From positions 3,410,001 to 3,474,000 of the forward strand of contig NZ_CP026681.1 of NCBI RefSeq assembly GCF_002949735.1: DNA of 64,000 nt, in the 5' to 3' direction. The DNA is from Nostoc sp. 'Peltigera membranacea cyanobiont' N6 (GTDB taxonomy: Bacteria > Cyanobacteriota > Cyanobacteriia > Cyanobacteriales > Nostocaceae). The translations under genes were made by a program, and so were the position numbers. The notes under the pieces were generated by a model. That model saw only the letters and a program-made list of their open reading frames with translations. It did no database searches and had not been told where the DNA came from. Below are positions 26,226-34,911 of this stretch, in pieces; the first letter of the stretch is position 1, and each line of letters starts with the position of its first letter.

Positions 26226-26550
26226 AGGTTGTTTGAAAAGTATTTGGCTATGATTGTAGGCACTTAGAGATCCCCCCTAGCCCCCCTTTTTAAGCTACGG
26301 TGTACACACAAGTCTTTGAGAGTGGCCTCATAAGCTTTTGATCCCCCCCAACCCCCCTTAAAAAGGGGGGCAAAAGTCTTTCAAAGTCCCCCTTTTTAAG
26401 GGGGATTTAGGGGGATCTTTAACGATTTTGGGTTTCGTACAGAGATGTGTGTACACCGTAGCTTAAAAAGGGGGGAACCGGAATTAAAGTCCCCCTGTTT
26501 AAGGGGGATTTAGGGGAATCTGAAATGTTTTGCTACTTTTCAAACATCCT
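26226..26550. mobile_element. MITE with 17-base terminal inverted repeats and 5-base target duplication
   Basis: The left end AGGTTGTTTGAAAAGTA (26226-26242) matches the reverse complement of the right end (26534-26550) with one mismatch. CTAAG flanks both sides (26221-26225 and 26551-26555). Inside is a second inverted repeat, with GCTACGGTGTACACACA at about 26295 and its complement near 26442-26459, plus several CCCCCTTTTTAAGGGGG-type palindromes. It has no coding capacity. Confidence 0.8.
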
Positions 26551-26652
26551 CTAAGAGTTTCAAGTGGCTCTTAGCCTTGCACTTCAAGTTTTGGTAGGCT
26601 AGGCATACTGTTCGGTTAACTCAAAAAAGGCGATTTTTTGGGCTATTATAAA

Positions 26653-26685
26653 CAAAAACCCCGATTTTTTTAAGAAATCGGGGTT
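26653..26685 (-). terminator. Rho-independent terminator
   Basis: An 11-pair stem AACCCCGATTT / AAATCGGGGTT with TTTTTGTTT on the minus strand. It lies about 290 bases past the small Cys-rich gene and may end its transcript. Confidence 0.75.
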
Positions 26686-26833
26686 GTAGAGGTTGCAATT
26701 ATTACAAATCAAAGCGAATGCACTACCGAGCAACACGATCGCACCGTGAAAGTATGTACGTAATGTCTAATGGACTTACGTAGGAATGATAAATACTTAC
26801 AACATAAGAGGTTCGGCGATTATAGGATAACTA

Positions 26834-26862
26834 GCGTTAGCGTAGCTCGTCGTAGACATCGC
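26834..26862. repeat. Dispersed 29-base repeat (GTCGTAGACATCGC family)
   Basis: It matches 26 of 29 bases of the copy inside the PEP-CTERM gene at 62214-62242. Confidence 0.75.
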
Positions 26863-26976
26863 TAGAATAAGTAGACGCAAAAATATAGGTATAGGAAAAA
26901 ATAAATTTTTCCAATTGCCTAATATATCTAGAAAGTTGCTCGGAGTACCGAGTAATTTATTCTGGCAAATAGTCCA

Positions 26977-27222
26977 TCAATTTGGAGAACAATTAGAACA
27001 AAAATCAGGATTGAATTTGCAGTATTGACTTCCCGTCAATGAGTAAGCTGTACAATAAGGAAAACTCGTAAGTTCAATTTTGGCTACTTGCAATTTTGAA
27101 GCATTCCGCAACACTTGATTGGCTTTGGTTTTATCATCTAGAAGAATAGCTACAAGCTTAGGAAACGCCATGCAAGCAGCGGCATTGATGAGCGTTAGCA
27201 CTATAGCATCTATCAAATTCAT
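26977..27222 (-). CDS. Small hydrophobic/Cys-containing protein, hypothetical
   Basis: 81 residues. The ATG at 27220-27222 has a strong Shine-Dalgarno (AAAGGAG, about 10 bases upstream), so translation is likely. Residues 1-28 are hydrophobic (signal anchor or membrane span). The middle is basic. The last 30 residues hold four Cys (FPYC, QYC, DFC, SNC). I do not recognise the family. It is 1.1 kb upstream of the protease operon on the same strand and separated from it by a terminator and a MITE. Possible small membrane or metal-binding protein; a role as modification substrate is only speculation. Confidence 0.55.
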   Translation of the reverse strand: MNLIDAIVLTLINAAACMAFPKLVAILLDDKTKANQVLRNASKLQVAKIELTSFPYCTAYSLTGSQYCKFNPDFCSNCSPN

Positions 27223-27477
27223 AGGTAATCATCTCCTTTAAAAAATAGGCGATCGCTGTTTTGAGGCGCAAGCATAATATTATGTGTAGGATTGACGTTC
27301 AGTTCATCTATTGCTTGCACTCTATGTAAACTAACTTTAACATAAATTTTTGTAAATATAAACGTGGAATTCCTGAAATTATTATACACAGAAGGGAATG
27401 TGGATAATAAGGACGGTTATTGTAGCGGAATAACAAAATAAGCTGTAAAAACGATTAATTTACAATATTAAGGTGTT

Positions 27478-29427
27478 ATGTCAAAAACCCAAACCGCGTC
27501 TTCTTTTTTATCTAATATCAGCGAGCAAGAACGCGAGGCATTAAAGCGGTTGGTAGATTACACAAATGTGGAATCGCTACCAGAAGTTTGGCCTTTGGCA
27601 GCTCAGAAATTTGGTGATGTTGTCGCCCTCCGCAGCCCTCACACCAAACAAGAAATAGTGATTACTTATACCCAGTTAGCAGAGCAAATACAACTATTTG
27701 CAGCTGGTTTACAGGCGTTGGGAGTGAAGGTAGGCGATCGCATTTCCTTAATTTCTGACAACAGTCCCCGGTGGTTTATTGCCGATCAAGGCATAATGAC
27801 TGCTGGAGCAGTTGATGCGGTGCGTAGCTCTCAAGCGGAAAAAGAAGAATTGCTGTTTATCATCGCTAATAGCGGCAGTACGGCAATAGTAGCAGAGGAT
27901 TTAAAGACACTTAAAAAACTGCAAGACCGGATCAAAGATTTACCAATTCAGTTTGCGATCTTACTTTCAGATGAAGCACCACCCACAGACGAAACCCTAA
28001 AGGTGCTGAATTTTGCCCAGCTGATTGAAATTGGAAAAAATCATAATTTTGTGCCAGTTAAACAAAACCGTGAGGCTTTGGCAACCCTAATTTACACCTC
28101 TGGCACCACAGGCAAACCCAAGGGTGTAATGCTGTCTTATAAAAACTTGATGCACCAAGTAACAACCTTTGGCACAGTATTGCAACCAAATGTCGGCGAT
28201 ATGGTTCTCAGTATCCTACCTTCGTGGCATAGTTACGAGCGAACTGTTGAGTATTACTTACTATCTCAAGGTTGCACGCAAGTTTATACTAACCTGCGCT
28301 CCGTGAAAGGAGATTTGAAAAAATTTAAACCTAACTATATGGTGGGTGTACCCCGTCTGTGGGAATCGATTTATGAAGGAGTGCAAAAGCAGTTCCGCGA
28401 ACAACCAGCAAATAAGCAACGCCTAGTTAACTTTTTATTGGGCATTAGCGATAAATATATCAGAGCTAGGCGAACTGCTCAGGGATTGGATTTAAATAAT
28501 CTTCATGCTTCAGCCGTCGAACGATTAGCAGCTAAGATCCAAGCATCTGCTTTATTACCCCTCCATGCCTTGGGAGAACGACTGGTTTATGCTAAGGTGC
28601 GAGAAGCCACAGGCGGAGAAGTCAAGCAGATGATTAGCGGCGGCGGTGCGCTTCCCAAACACATCGATAACTTCTTTGAAATTATTGGTGTCCAGATTTT
28701 GCAAGGCTATGGTTTGACAGAAACTTCTCCTGTTACCCATGTGCGTCGTCCTTGGCGAAATTTGATTGGTGCATCAGGGCTACCACTCCCCGCTACAGAA
28801 GCTAAAATTGTAGATCCTGAGACAAAAGCGCCTCTACCAGTAGAAAAGCGAGGCTTAGTATTGTTGAGGGGCCCGCAGATTATGCAAGGCTATTACCAAA
28901 ATCCCGAAGCGACAGCGAAAGCCATTGACGCTGAAGGTTGGTTTGATAGCGGCGATTTAGGTTGGCTGACACCACAAGACGATTTGGTGCTGACTGGCAG
29001 ATCAAAGGATACGATTGTATTGACTAACGGGGAAAACATCGAGCCACAGCCAATTGAAGATGCCTGTTTGCGATCGCCATACATCGATCAAATTATGCTC
29101 GTTGGGCAAGATCGGCGCAGCCTGGGAGCCTTAATTGTCCCCAATGTCGAAGCCTTAGAAAAATGGGTGCAGAACAATCCGGCCACTTCTTCGCCTAGTC
29201 AAAAAATTGACTGTGAGAGTAGAATGATCCAGGATTTATTTCGGCAAGAATTGAATCGAGAAGTGCAAAATCGTCCAGGCTATCGACCGGATGACCGCAT
29301 CGGGACATTCAAACTCATTCTAGAACCGTTTTCCATTGAAAATGGTTTGATGACACAAACACTAAAAGTTCGCCGACATATCGTCACGGAACGTTATCGC
29401 GATATTATTGACGGCATGTTTGCCTGA
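27478..29427 (+). CDS. aas: Long-chain acyl-ACP synthetase / acyl-CoA ligase
   Basis: 649 residues, ANL superfamily. The P-loop motif YTSGTTGKPKG, the GYGLTETSP motif and the DSGDLGWLTPQDDLVLTGRS hinge are intact. The N-terminal GAVDAVRSSQAEKEELLFI segment is typical of cyanobacterial Aas, which activates free fatty acids with ATP and loads them on ACP (or CoA) for recycling into membrane lipids. The ATG start is at 27478. It is 42 bases upstream of the YlqD-like gene and probably co-transcribed with it. Confidence 0.9.
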   Translation: MSKTQTASSFLSNISEQEREALKRLVDYTNVESLPEVWPLAAQKFGDVVALRSPHTKQEIVITYTQLAEQIQLFAAGLQALGVKVGDRISLISDNSPRWFIADQGIMTAGAVDAVRSSQAEKEELLFIIANSGSTAIVAEDLKTLKKLQDRIKDLPIQFAILLSDEAPPTDETLKVLNFAQLIEIGKNHNFVPVKQNREALATLIYTSGTTGKPKGVMLSYKNLMHQVTTFGTVLQPNVGDMVLSILPSWHSYERTVEYYLLSQGCTQVYTNLRSVKGDLKKFKPNYMVGVPRLWESIYEGVQKQFREQPANKQRLVNFLLGISDKYIRARRTAQGLDLNNLHASAVERLAAKIQASALLPLHALGERLVYAKVREATGGEVKQMISGGGALPKHIDNFFEIIGVQILQGYGLTETSPVTHVRRPWRNLIGASGLPLPATEAKIVDPETKAPLPVEKRGLVLLRGPQIMQGYYQNPEATAKAIDAEGWFDSGDLGWLTPQDDLVLTGRSKDTIVLTNGENIEPQPIEDACLRSPYIDQIMLVGQDRRSLGALIVPNVEALEKWVQNNPATSSPSQKIDCESRMIQDLFRQELNREVQNRPGYRPDDRIGTFKLILEPFSIENGLMTQTLKVRRHIVTERYRDIIDGMFA

Positions 29428-29469
29428 TAATTCCACCTCCCAACTGTAAAGAGTGAACGTGAAATATTT

Positions 29470-29919
29470 ATGGATGTCTCCAAATCTAATTTGCTTCTGA
29501 AACGCGTCGTTAACGTCAAAGTTATTGTGACTCCTCTTTGGAAAGAGGAAGTACAACAGCAGCTGCAAACGCAGATCAATCAACTCGATCAGCAACTGCA
29601 ACAGCTAGACGTAGAAGGACAAAGAGCGATCGCGGCAATTCAAAAGCAGAGTCTGCAACCACCCGGCCCCCAGACCCTCCAACAAATTGACAATATTCAA
29701 CTCCAAGTCAATCAAAAGAAAAGTGAATTTCTAGAGCAGAAAAACCAGTTGCTGCAAAACCTCCAGCAAGTCCAGTTTCTCCAGCAAGATCAGGAAGTCA
29801 ATCAGTTCCAAATGGAAGGCTTTTTCCGGGTAGAAATCGGTGATAACCTGATTAGCAAAATGCAAGTCGAAATCGTTCTGCGCGACGGCGTTGTAGAAGA
29901 AATTCGCGGCGACATTTAA
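29470..29919 (+). CDS. YlqD-like coiled-coil protein
   Basis: 149 residues. A Gln-rich coiled coil (about 30-112, for example LDQQLQQLDVEGQRAI) is framed by an N-terminal strand (LLLKRVVNVKVIVT) and a C-terminal beta region (FRVEIGDNLISKMQVEIVLR and DGVVEEIRGD). This is the layout of the YlqD family, of unknown function. It follows aas by 42 bases. The stop is followed by TTTGTCA heptamer repeats. Confidence 0.8.
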   Translation: MDVSKSNLLLKRVVNVKVIVTPLWKEEVQQQLQTQINQLDQQLQQLDVEGQRAIAAIQKQSLQPPGPQTLQQIDNIQLQVNQKKSEFLEQKNQLLQNLQQVQFLQQDQEVNQFQMEGFFRVEIGDNLISKMQVEIVLRDGVVEEIRGDI

Positions 29920-29920
29920 G

Positions 29921-29985
29921 TTTGTCATTTGTCATTTGTCCGTTGTCATTTGTTTTGTGACCAATGACCAATGACTAGTGACAGA
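29921..29985. repeat. Heptamer array TTTGTCA and its inverse
   Basis: Units GTTTGTC/ATTTGTC are followed by ACCAATG/ACTAGTG units, between the convergent YlqD-like gene and the next minus-strand gene. Confidence 0.7.
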
Positions 29986-30496
29986 TGTGATTTAACTTAG
30001 TGTGGGAGCGGCTCCCAGCCCAACATTCTACCTGGGAGCCAGCCCAAACTATTTGCCAGACTGGAGGAGAGCTAATAAATAGCGATCGCCCGAAGGCTGA
30101 CATCTCAACTCGATATTTAATACCAACTGAATCATCCCCCCGCTTGAGTTGCGTAATCGTCACAAGGGCCTGATTTCGTTGCGGATAAGCCACCTCTACC
30201 TTTCGCGTTCCTTGCACTGGTGTTATGTCGTCAAAGGCATTTAAAGCAAGGGTAGCAGGATCGCTACCTTGGAGAGATGAGTTAATTTTTTCTAAAGGTA
30301 TAGTTTTATAATCGGAACGGTTTGGATATGCCACAACCTCTTGAGATTGATGTATTGCTTTCACCTGCTGGGTTTGCCCATCACTACTCTCAACAATTGG
30401 TACAGATTGCTGGCGCTGGATAATATAAACTCCAGCGCCAGCAGTGGCAAAGATACTTAGTATCACAATCAAAAATAATTTCAACTTTGCCGACAT
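29975..30496 (-). CDS. Membrane-anchored hypothetical protein
   Basis: 173 residues from the ATG at 30494-30496; a TTG would add seven. One N-terminal membrane segment (KLKLFLIVILSIFATAGAG) is followed by a periplasmic-type domain with IPLEKINSSLQGSDPATLAL and QALVTITQLKRGDDSVGIKY. The C-terminus looks abnormal: after PPVWQIVWAGSQV it reads ECWAGSRSHTKLNHICH, encoded by an inverted repeat (GGGAGCGGCTCCCAGCCC, near 30003). The natural end may have been altered by repeat insertion. Family unknown. Confidence 0.6.
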   Translation of the reverse strand: MSAKLKLFLIVILSIFATAGAGVYIIQRQQSVPIVESSDGQTQQVKAIHQSQEVVAYPNRSDYKTIPLEKINSSLQGSDPATLALNAFDDITPVQGTRKVEVAYPQRNQALVTITQLKRGDDSVGIKYRVEMSAFGRSLFISSPPVWQIVWAGSQVECWAGSRSHTKLNHICH

Positions 30497-30517
30497 AAAA
30501 GTAAACAGGAATTTCAA

Positions 30518-30909
30518 ATAGGTTTATTACCAATTTTGAATTCTAGATTGAACTGTATCTTATATCCTCTACCTGTGAGTAGCTCCTGTATCTTAATCAG
30601 TGGTTATGAGGAATAAAAATGCCAATCCCATTAAATCTGTGAGAAACTCGTGCTGGTTTTTGCAAGTCAACGACTAAAAACGAGATCGAAATACTGGCTA
30701 ACCATTGGGGATAACTCTGGATTATAGACCTCTTAAGTTATATTTAGGTTCCTGGGGTCAAGAGTTAGGAGTTAGGAACTCTCCCATTCCCCATTCCTAA
30801 TTTTCAACCTAAAATATAAAATCTCCAGTCCAAAACTCTCCCGCCAAGATACAATTCGATCTGATAAAAGCTGTTAAAGTCCATAAACCATTGATTCCCA
30901 AACCACCCT
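30518..30909. other. Intergenic region upstream of pdhC
   Basis: About 390 bases. It contains an STRR-like stretch at about 30765-30800 (GGAGTTAGGA, then CCCATTCCCCATTCC). The pdhC promoter must be here but no clear box stands out. Confidence 0.5.
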
Positions 30910-32211
30910 ATGAGCATTCACGAAGTATTTATGCCGGCGCTGAGTTCCACTATGACCGAAGGCAAAATCGTCTCCTGGGTGAAATCGCCAGGGGACAAAG
31001 TGGAAAAAGGCGAAACAGTGGTGGTTGTAGAGTCAGATAAGGCAGATATGGATGTAGAAACCTTTTACGAAGGATTTCTTGCCCATATCATAGTTGAAGC
31101 TGGTGAAACTGCCCCGGTAGGATCTGCGATCGCCTTCATCGCCGAAACGGAAGCTGAAATTGAACAGGCGAAATCTCTTGCCAATTCCGGTGGCGTGGCT
31201 GCTGCTACTACCTCTTCCCCTGAACCAATCGCCGCCACAACCTCAGCTGCAACACCTGCCTTAGCGTCTCAAAACGGGTCTAACCACAAAGAAGGAAGGC
31301 TTGTCGTTTCACCCCGGGCCCGCAAGTTAGCCAAAGAACTCAAGGTTGATTTAACTACACTCCAAGGTAGTGGCCCCCACGGTCGCATTGTCGCCGAAGA
31401 TGTAGAAGCATTGTCCAATCAGGGCAAACAACCTGCCACTGCCCCAGTTGCCCCACCAGCACCTGTACCAACCAGTGCCCCAGTTGCACCCCCAGCACCT
31501 CGGACACCAGCGCCTGCACCAGTGGTAGCGGCTGTTCCTGGTCAAATCGTGCCTCTAACTACCTTCCAAAATGCCGTAGTACGGAACATGGTAGCTACCA
31601 TATCCGTGCCCGTCTTCCGTGTCGGTTATACAATTACCACCGATGGATTAGATAAACTTTATAAACAAATTAAATCCAAAGGTGTGACAATGACAGCGTT
31701 ACTGGCGAAAGCTGTAGCGGTGACATTGCAAAAACACCCATTGTTAAATGCTAGCTACTCAGACCAGGGTATTGTTTATCATTCTGATATCAACATTTCT
31801 GTAGCAGTTGCGATGGATGATGGCGGATTAATTACACCTGTGCTGCAAAATGCAGATGCGGTGGATATTTATTCTCTATCGCGGACTTGGAAATCTTTGG
31901 TAGAACGGGCGAGGGCAAAACAATTACAGCCCCAAGAATACAACAGTGGTACTTTTACCCTGTCCAATTTGGGAATGTTTGGCGTAGACAAATTTGATGC
32001 GATTTTGCCGCCTGGACAAGGCTCAATTTTAGCGATCGGGGCATCCCGTCCACAAGTGGTAGCAACACCCGACGGTTTATTTGGCGTGCGTCAACAAATG
32101 CAAGTCAATATTACTTCTGACCATCGGATTATTTACGGTGCCCATGCTGCGGCGTTCTTGCAAGATTTAGCAAAATTGATTGAGACGAATCCTCAATCTT
32201 TGACAATGTAA
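30910..32211 (+). CDS. pdhC: Pyruvate dehydrogenase E2 (dihydrolipoamide acetyltransferase)
   Basis: 433 residues. It has an N-terminal lipoyl domain (lipoyl Lys in VESDKADMDVE), a Pro/Ala-rich linker, a peripheral-subunit-binding domain (VSPRARKLAKELKVDLTTL), a second Pro/Ala linker and the acyltransferase core (about 205-433), ending with the catalytic-region motif TSDHRIIYGAHAAAFL. It transfers acetyl groups to CoA in the PDH complex. The usual DHRxxDG motif reads DHRIIYGA here, as is common in cyanobacterial and plastid E2. Confidence 0.92.
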   Translation: MSIHEVFMPALSSTMTEGKIVSWVKSPGDKVEKGETVVVVESDKADMDVETFYEGFLAHIIVEAGETAPVGSAIAFIAETEAEIEQAKSLANSGGVAAATTSSPEPIAATTSAATPALASQNGSNHKEGRLVVSPRARKLAKELKVDLTTLQGSGPHGRIVAEDVEALSNQGKQPATAPVAPPAPVPTSAPVAPPAPRTPAPAPVVAAVPGQIVPLTTFQNAVVRNMVATISVPVFRVGYTITTDGLDKLYKQIKSKGVTMTALLAKAVAVTLQKHPLLNASYSDQGIVYHSDINISVAVAMDDGGLITPVLQNADAVDIYSLSRTWKSLVERARAKQLQPQEYNSGTFTLSNLGMFGVDKFDAILPPGQGSILAIGASRPQVVATPDGLFGVRQQMQVNITSDHRIIYGAHAAAFLQDLAKLIETNPQSLTM

Positions 32212-32295
32212 TTTTGAAAAGATACCAAGTTTAAATGTTAGCGCTATGAGCGGGCAGCAGTTTTTCGGAGAGTAGCGCTAACAACTATATAAAGA

Positions 32296-32320
32296 ATCGG
32301 TGCAGGTTGACTGCACCGAT
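32296..32320. terminator. Terminator-like hairpin between convergent genes
   Basis: A perfect 10-pair stem ATCGGTGCAG / CTGCACCGAT with a 5-base loop lies between pdhC and the PIN-TRAM gene. T-runs are weak on both sides. Confidence 0.45.
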
Positions 32321-32356
32321 TGCACAATTTAACTCTAATTCCACCGGACATTTCCC

Positions 32357-33433
32357 TCACGCCAATGCTGAAGCTTGGGGTTTGGCAAAAATCATTCTTC
32401 CTGCGGTAGTTTGCAAAGCGCTGGTGACTACTACTCGCAGTTCACCACCCACATAATTGCTGCCTTCTTCAACTACTACCATTGTGCCATCATCTAGGTA
32501 GCCAATACCTTGACTGGGTTCTTTGCCTTCCTTGAGAATTTTTAAATCAAGGTTGTCGCCAGGTAAATAACTAGGACGGACGGCATTTACTAAATCATTC
32601 ACATTCAAAACAGGTACTTTTTGAACACTGGCGACTTTAGACAAGTTGTAGTCGTTAGTTAGCAATGTACCGCTAATTTCTTGGGCAAAACGTACCAATT
32701 TGGCATCTACTGTGGGAATATCTTCATAGTCAACTGCATTAATCAGGATGCGATCGGGATAATCTTCCTTAATGCGGTTGAGAATTTCTAGTCCTCGTCT
32801 TCCCCGCACCCGTTTTTGGTCTTTGCTAGCATCAGCTACTTGCTGGAGTTCTTGCAAGACAAATTGCGGTACGAGAATTTGTCCTTCCAGAAAGCCTGTT
32901 TCTAGTAGCGCTTCTATGCGACCATCAATAATGCAACTGGTATCTAAAACTTTGGTATTAGCTGGTTTTAGCGTTCCTTCCACAACCATTGATTCAACAG
33001 TGTTGGGATTAATGAACCGCAATAAGCCCCGCCCGTGGGTATCTGCCAAGTTCATACCAGTGACGGAGAGGATAATACTACCGACAACTGCCACAAGTGG
33101 CTTAATAAATCCAAAATCTGCCGGTATAGGTAGTAAAAATAGTGGGGCTAACATCAGGTTAGCTAGCAATAAACCAATTACTAAGCCGATCGCACGAGTT
33201 AAAATCACTTCCAGAGGCATTTCTTTGACTTGTGATTCTAGGCGACGATATGTCGTCTGGAAACTCAGTCCGATCGCACCACCAATAATCGCGGCAAAGA
33301 CGGCAACAACTAAGCGTAAAGCCTCAAGATTTGTTACCTCGTCTAGCGCCCCATTGGGTAGTAGTTCAATGCTGTAGAACCCTATTCCCGAAGCTGCCAG
33401 GATAAATGAGAAAATGATAATTGCGTCAAGCAT
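32357..33433 (-). CDS. PIN and TRAM domain membrane protein (YacL-like)
   Basis: 358 residues from the ATG at 33431-33433 (MLDAIIIFSFILA). Four hydrophobic segments fill the first 140 residues. A PIN nuclease domain follows (LDTSCIIDGRI, then GTLLTNDYNLSKVA, with acidic metal-binding residues). A TRAM domain closes the protein (about 280-355; QGIGYLDDGTMVVVEEGSNY). The architecture is conserved in cyanobacteria and Firmicutes. It is a predicted membrane-tethered RNase; its substrate is unknown. Confidence 0.88.
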   Translation of the reverse strand: MLDAIIIFSFILAASGIGFYSIELLPNGALDEVTNLEALRLVVAVFAAIIGGAIGLSFQTTYRRLESQVKEMPLEVILTRAIGLVIGLLLANLMLAPLFLLPIPADFGFIKPLVAVVGSIILSVTGMNLADTHGRGLLRFINPNTVESMVVEGTLKPANTKVLDTSCIIDGRIEALLETGFLEGQILVPQFVLQELQQVADASKDQKRVRGRRGLEILNRIKEDYPDRILINAVDYEDIPTVDAKLVRFAQEISGTLLTNDYNLSKVASVQKVPVLNVNDLVNAVRPSYLPGDNLDLKILKEGKEPSQGIGYLDDGTMVVVEEGSNYVGGELRVVVTSALQTTAGRMIFAKPQASALA

Positions 33434-33684
33434 GGTTATGTTGTTTTCCTGCAACTGTGTTCACCGAGAAAGTTCAGTATTTTTTATTTCATCGGTAAGA
33501 TAAACTCATCAATATTGACTTACACTAAGGGTTTAGTAGGGCAATATCTGCAATTATTATAACTAAAGGCTTTTATCTTAATATTTTTCATTGTTTCTTT
33601 GTAAAACGACAAAAATTTGTAAAAACACTCCTCATTTTCATTGTCTCTAATTCGCAGTTGGATTAACTTAAAACTTTTCTCAAA

Positions 33685-34866
33685 ATGAGTCAAAAATTTA
33701 GTGTTTCTGGAATTGCGAGTTCAGCTTATGTGCATATTCCCTTTTGCAGACGGCGGTGCTTTTATTGTGATTTTCCGGTGTCTGTTGTGGGCGATCGCTT
33801 GCGGGGCGAAACATCTGGTACTATCTCCCAATATGTTGAGGTGCTATGTCAAGAAATTGCCATTACACCAGCCTTGGGTCAACCTCTAAAGACAATTTTC
33901 TTTGGTGGTGGTACTCCTTCGCTGCTATCAACAGAACAGCTACAACGAATAGTAACAGGGCTAGAGAAGCATTTTGGTATTGCAGCTGGTGCAGAGATTT
34001 CTATGGAAATTGACCCAGCCACCTTTGATTTAGCCCATATAGCAGGCTATCGCAGTGCAGGCGTGAACCGGGTAAGTTTGGGCGTACAAGCCTTTCAAGA
34101 AGAATTATTGCAGAAGGCGGGGCGATCGCACTCAGTTGAAGATATTTTTGCAGCTGTGGAACTAATCCACCAAGTTGAGATTCCCGAATTCAGCTTAGAC
34201 TTAATTTCTGGGTTGCCGCATCAGTCTTTGGATCAATGGCAAGATTCTCTAACAAAAGCGGTGGCGCTTTTACCCACTCATATTTCTATCTACGATCTTA
34301 CCATTGAGCCAGGTACAGCCTTTGGTCGTTACTACAAACCTGGCGATACTCCTTTACCGACGGATGAAGCCACAGTCAAAATGTACCAGATGGGGCAGCA
34401 GGTTTTGACTGGTGCAGGTTACGACCATTATGAGATTTCTAATTATGCCCAACCCGGTCATCAGTGCCAACATAATCGAGTGTATTGGGAAAACCGCCCT
34501 TACTACGGCTTTGGGATGGGTGCGGCGAGTTATGTTGAGGGGAAACGCTTCACTCGTCCGCGCAAGACTAGGGAGTATTACCAGTGGGTACAAGCTGGTG
34601 CTGTGATTGATTGTGATGTGACTCCCCCAAAAGAAGTATTGTTAGAAACGTTAATGTTGGGGTTGCGTTTGGCGGAGGGTTTGAGTTTGGTGGCTTTGAT
34701 AGAGGCGTTTGGACAAGAGAAGGTGGAGGAAATTTGCAGGTGTTTGCAAGGGTATTTTGATAAAGGTTGGGTGGAGATTGCAGAGGGAAGGTTGCGTTTG
34801 ATCGATCCCCAAGGGTTTTTGTTTTCTAATGTGGTGTTGGCGGAGTTGTTTGAGAAGTTGGGGTGA
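33685..34866 (+). CDS. hemW: HemW-like radical SAM protein
   Basis: 393 residues. The N-terminal radical SAM motif is VHIPFCRRRCFYCDF (Cys21, Cys25, Cys28). Further HemW motifs: FFGGGTPSLL, VSLGVQAFQEELL, HISIYDLTIEPGT, and the C-terminal ETLMLGLRLAEGL. HemW is a heme chaperone related to HemN, and lacks coproporphyrinogen oxidase activity. The start is ATG 33685. It runs into a dispersed repeat before galU. Confidence 0.88.
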   Translation: MSQKFSVSGIASSAYVHIPFCRRRCFYCDFPVSVVGDRLRGETSGTISQYVEVLCQEIAITPALGQPLKTIFFGGGTPSLLSTEQLQRIVTGLEKHFGIAAGAEISMEIDPATFDLAHIAGYRSAGVNRVSLGVQAFQEELLQKAGRSHSVEDIFAAVELIHQVEIPEFSLDLISGLPHQSLDQWQDSLTKAVALLPTHISIYDLTIEPGTAFGRYYKPGDTPLPTDEATVKMYQMGQQVLTGAGYDHYEISNYAQPGHQCQHNRVYWENRPYYGFGMGAASYVEGKRFTRPRKTREYYQWVQAGAVIDCDVTPPKEVLLETLMLGLRLAEGLSLVALIEAFGQEKVEEICRCLQGYFDKGWVEIAEGRLRLIDPQGFLFSNVVLAELFEKLG

Positions 34867-34867
34867 C

Positions 34868-34900
34868 GAACCGCAGAGGCGCAGAGTCCGCAGAGAGAGG
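34868..34900. repeat. Dispersed repeat GAACCGCAGAGGCGCAGAG
   Basis: This degenerate 9-base-unit repeat is the same family as those inside the elements at 8179-8340 and 39884-39999. Confidence 0.65.
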
Positions 34901-34911
34901 AGGGGAGATTT

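Larger units (their letters stand above)
25866..26976. other. Long intergenic region upstream of the protease operon
   Basis: About 1.1 kb without a gene. It contains a 325-base MITE (26226-26550), a lone inverted-repeat end CATACTGTTCGGTTAACT at about 26604, a terminator (26653-26685) and a dispersed repeat (26834-26862). The operon promoter should lie in 25866-26100; I see AT-rich candidates but no clear consensus. Confidence 0.6.
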
